Shown: positions 62,301 through 64,000 of the stretch, in pieces
Position numbering within the stretch: the stretch's first letter is position 1
Layout of the letters: each line of letters begins with the position of its first letter
Assembly (NCBI RefSeq): GCF_019399895.1
Contig: NC_091864.1
Location: forward strand, 9,154,001-9,218,000
Source of the DNA: Cardiocondyla obscurior
Taxonomy: Eukaryota > Arthropoda > Insecta > Hymenoptera > Formicidae
Reading direction: 5' to 3'
Length of the DNA: 64,000 nucleotides
Translations under genes and position numbers: made by a program
The notes under the pieces: model-generated
What the model saw: the letters and a program-made list of their open reading frames with translations, nothing else
The model's database searches: none
Told to the model about the DNA's origin: nothing

Positions 62301-64000
62301 AGCTAACTTACGCCTATGTCCAGTCAGGCCCCAAAGACGCCAATGCGCCGTTCGACTCCCTCCTTCTACCTCATCGTCGGTCGTAGAAAGCTTTCAACCT
62401 GACGATGGTGGTCGGAGCGCAACGCTCCTGCTGGTGGCTTTTCCACTACCGTCGCGCAGTCTTCTGGCCGGACCGGACGCCGCGATCTCGCCCCGCACCC
62501 GCACGAAAAAGCCGTCGTCTCGTCCGCGGTTCCACCGAAAAAAAAAAATTAAATAAATAAAAAAGAAAACCGTACGGCGTACATTTTCCGGACGCACGTC
62601 GATCCGCCGCTCGACGAGGTGTTCGCGTCTGTCACTCGGGATCGCACGGTATACCTGTGAATTTGCATTTCAAGTGCCAGCCGATGTGAGGACGGCGGAT
62701 TTCATGAGGGATTAGCGTAAAACAGCGGAGCCGAGAGAGACAGGTTCGTTTTTTCATCTATTTGCGCCGCGAATCGCTCTCGCCGCGCGCGCGATTATCG
62801 AGGCCGAGGCTAGATTTTTGCAGCGCGTAAATTTCAATTTTTCGAAGAGCGAAAGCACCGACGGGACGCCGTGCGCGAGCTCCCGCAGCCGTTGACCGAC
62901 GCTCGTACGCAGGAATGCCTCGATCGTTCGGTGAAATGCGTCGTAACACCTGTACGTTTTATTAATTTCGAGCATTACGCGGGACGCCTGTGCGCGTCGC
63001 TTGATCCGCATTGCGAGCAAAGAAAGCGAGGCGCCGCGACATTTCGGGCGGGTTTAATGAAATTTAGCATTGCCTCATCAATCCTAATTACAGTGTTTAT
63101 TTCGAAGGAGCTCTCTCAGTCTCTACCGCAGTCCAAATATCACAGTTCCCTCTTGCGACAGTTCGTGCACGTCGACAGCTGAAACGGCGGTCCGGAGAAA
63201 AAGTTTCAGGGCAACTCGCTCTGCTCTCGATACCCGCGAAACGCGAAGTGACCGCGTCTTTAATATTTATTAGTTATGTAAACGTGATGAGATACTGCCG
63301 CGAAGTGCAAACGGCCGACGGGCCAGATTCGTCCGAGCGAGCAGAGAAAAGGATCCGTAAAAATGAGGAGCGCGCGAGCATTAAAGCGAGTCGCTTCGAA
63401 GACCGCGGTAACGACAGGACTTTCGCTGCTCGTCGCATCCTGCGCGCCTTCCTGCCCCGCCGTTTTTGCATCTCGGTGGCGGCCGATCAACGGGAGCGGA
63501 CTGGTTTTATCGTCGAATTTTGCCGCGTCCACGATCGCAGGCACTTTCGCGCCGCATTTTCCCGCTCGAGCGAGTGCTGCGATATCGAAAGGGCCGGGGC
63601 GAAATTCCGCTCCGCGGCGACAACAGTCGGTCCGATTTTCGATTCTTTTGCGCAACGGCGTGTCGCACGGGTAGCCGAGCGAAGATCGTTCCAGCGAAGT
63701 CACGAATTTCTAATCTGCTCGCCCCGGAGATCGCGAGCAACGAGAAGAGAGTTCGTTCGGCTCAAAGGCGCGCACGTGTGTTACGGCGTGCACACACGCG
63801 CGCTGTCCATCTCATACACACGCAACGCGGGCACGCACGCGTGCATCGGGCACGCACGCTCGCTCCTCGAATCTTATACCTCCCAACAAGAACTTTCGTC
63901 GGCAATTTAATTCGTTTTACCGGAGCAGGAAATAAATCTCGCGTTAAAAAAAAAAAAAAAATTGCGAGAGGGAAAAGTTTTCGAAAATTGTCTGATTTGC
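59344..64000. other. Gene-free right end, CpG-rich
   Basis: I see no supportable gene. 59.4-60.5 kb is mixed. 60.5-64.0 kb is CpG-dense with overlapping frames on both strands (up to 220 codons at 63248-63910), whose translations are Arg/Ser/Ala-rich and show no domain. A G-rich run (GGGGGAAGGGGGGGGAGGGG) lies at about 60116-60136. CA/CG-rich dinucleotide runs occur at about 63.77-63.87 kb. The block could be promoter-proximal DNA of a gene beyond the right edge. Confidence 0.45.

Noticed and set aside
63248..63910. Plus-strand open frame of 220 codons
   Set aside because: It lies in CpG-dense DNA where stops are rare; the antisense strand has similar long frames and no domain or splice support is visible.

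Overview
The window looks like nuclear DNA from an insect, most likely a hymenopteran and quite possibly an ant. It is AT-rich with scattered CpG-dense blocks, has short GT-AG introns, and carries insect cuticle and apical-matrix families: Osiris, CPAP1 chitin-binding, RR cuticle protein and an LRR surface protein. The species is an inference from style, not a match. All gene models below were built by hand from reading frames, splice sites and intron phase; none is supported by transcript data.

Layout. 1-10.4 kb is nearly gene-free, apart from a probable signal-peptide first exon on the minus strand (7201-7273) and a weak small ORF (6705). 10.4-14.7 kb (minus) holds an 11-exon leucine-rich-repeat protein of 1069 aa. 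18.7-19.5 kb (plus) holds a small single-CBM14 protein. 20.8-27.6 kb (minus) holds a giant secreted protein of about 2255 aa in two coding exons. 30.2-33.6 kb (plus) holds two small Osiris-like proteins. 36.1-37.4 kb (plus) holds a two-module cuticle protein. 39.7-42.4 kb (plus) holds a classic Osiris protein. 44.5-45.3 kb (plus) holds a second CBM14 protein. 47.1-48.9 kb (minus) holds a PTB-domain adaptor. 56.2-59.3 kb (plus) holds a third CBM14 protein. 48.9-56.2 kb and 59.4-64 kb have no gene that I can support.

How the genes fit together. Most loci encode secreted or membrane proteins of the apical extracellular matrix. The three CBM14 proteins and the RR-type protein would bind chitin. 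The Osiris proteins sit in the secretory/endosomal membrane system of cuticle-forming cells. The LRR protein belongs to the chaoptin/artichoke/convoluted class. The block may be a cuticle-secretion neighbourhood; this is inference from family content.

The most unusual item is the giant minus-strand protein. It has eight divergent copies of a unit whose core is C-x8-C-x5-W-P (x9 in one copy), an elastin-like PGxGQ hexapeptide array, and a hydrophobic C-terminus like that of the neighbouring Osiris proteins. The Osiris protein at 39.7 kb has the same C-x8-C spacing. The giant gene may therefore be a lineage-specific expansion of an Osiris-type cysteine module. I know no named domain for this repeat.
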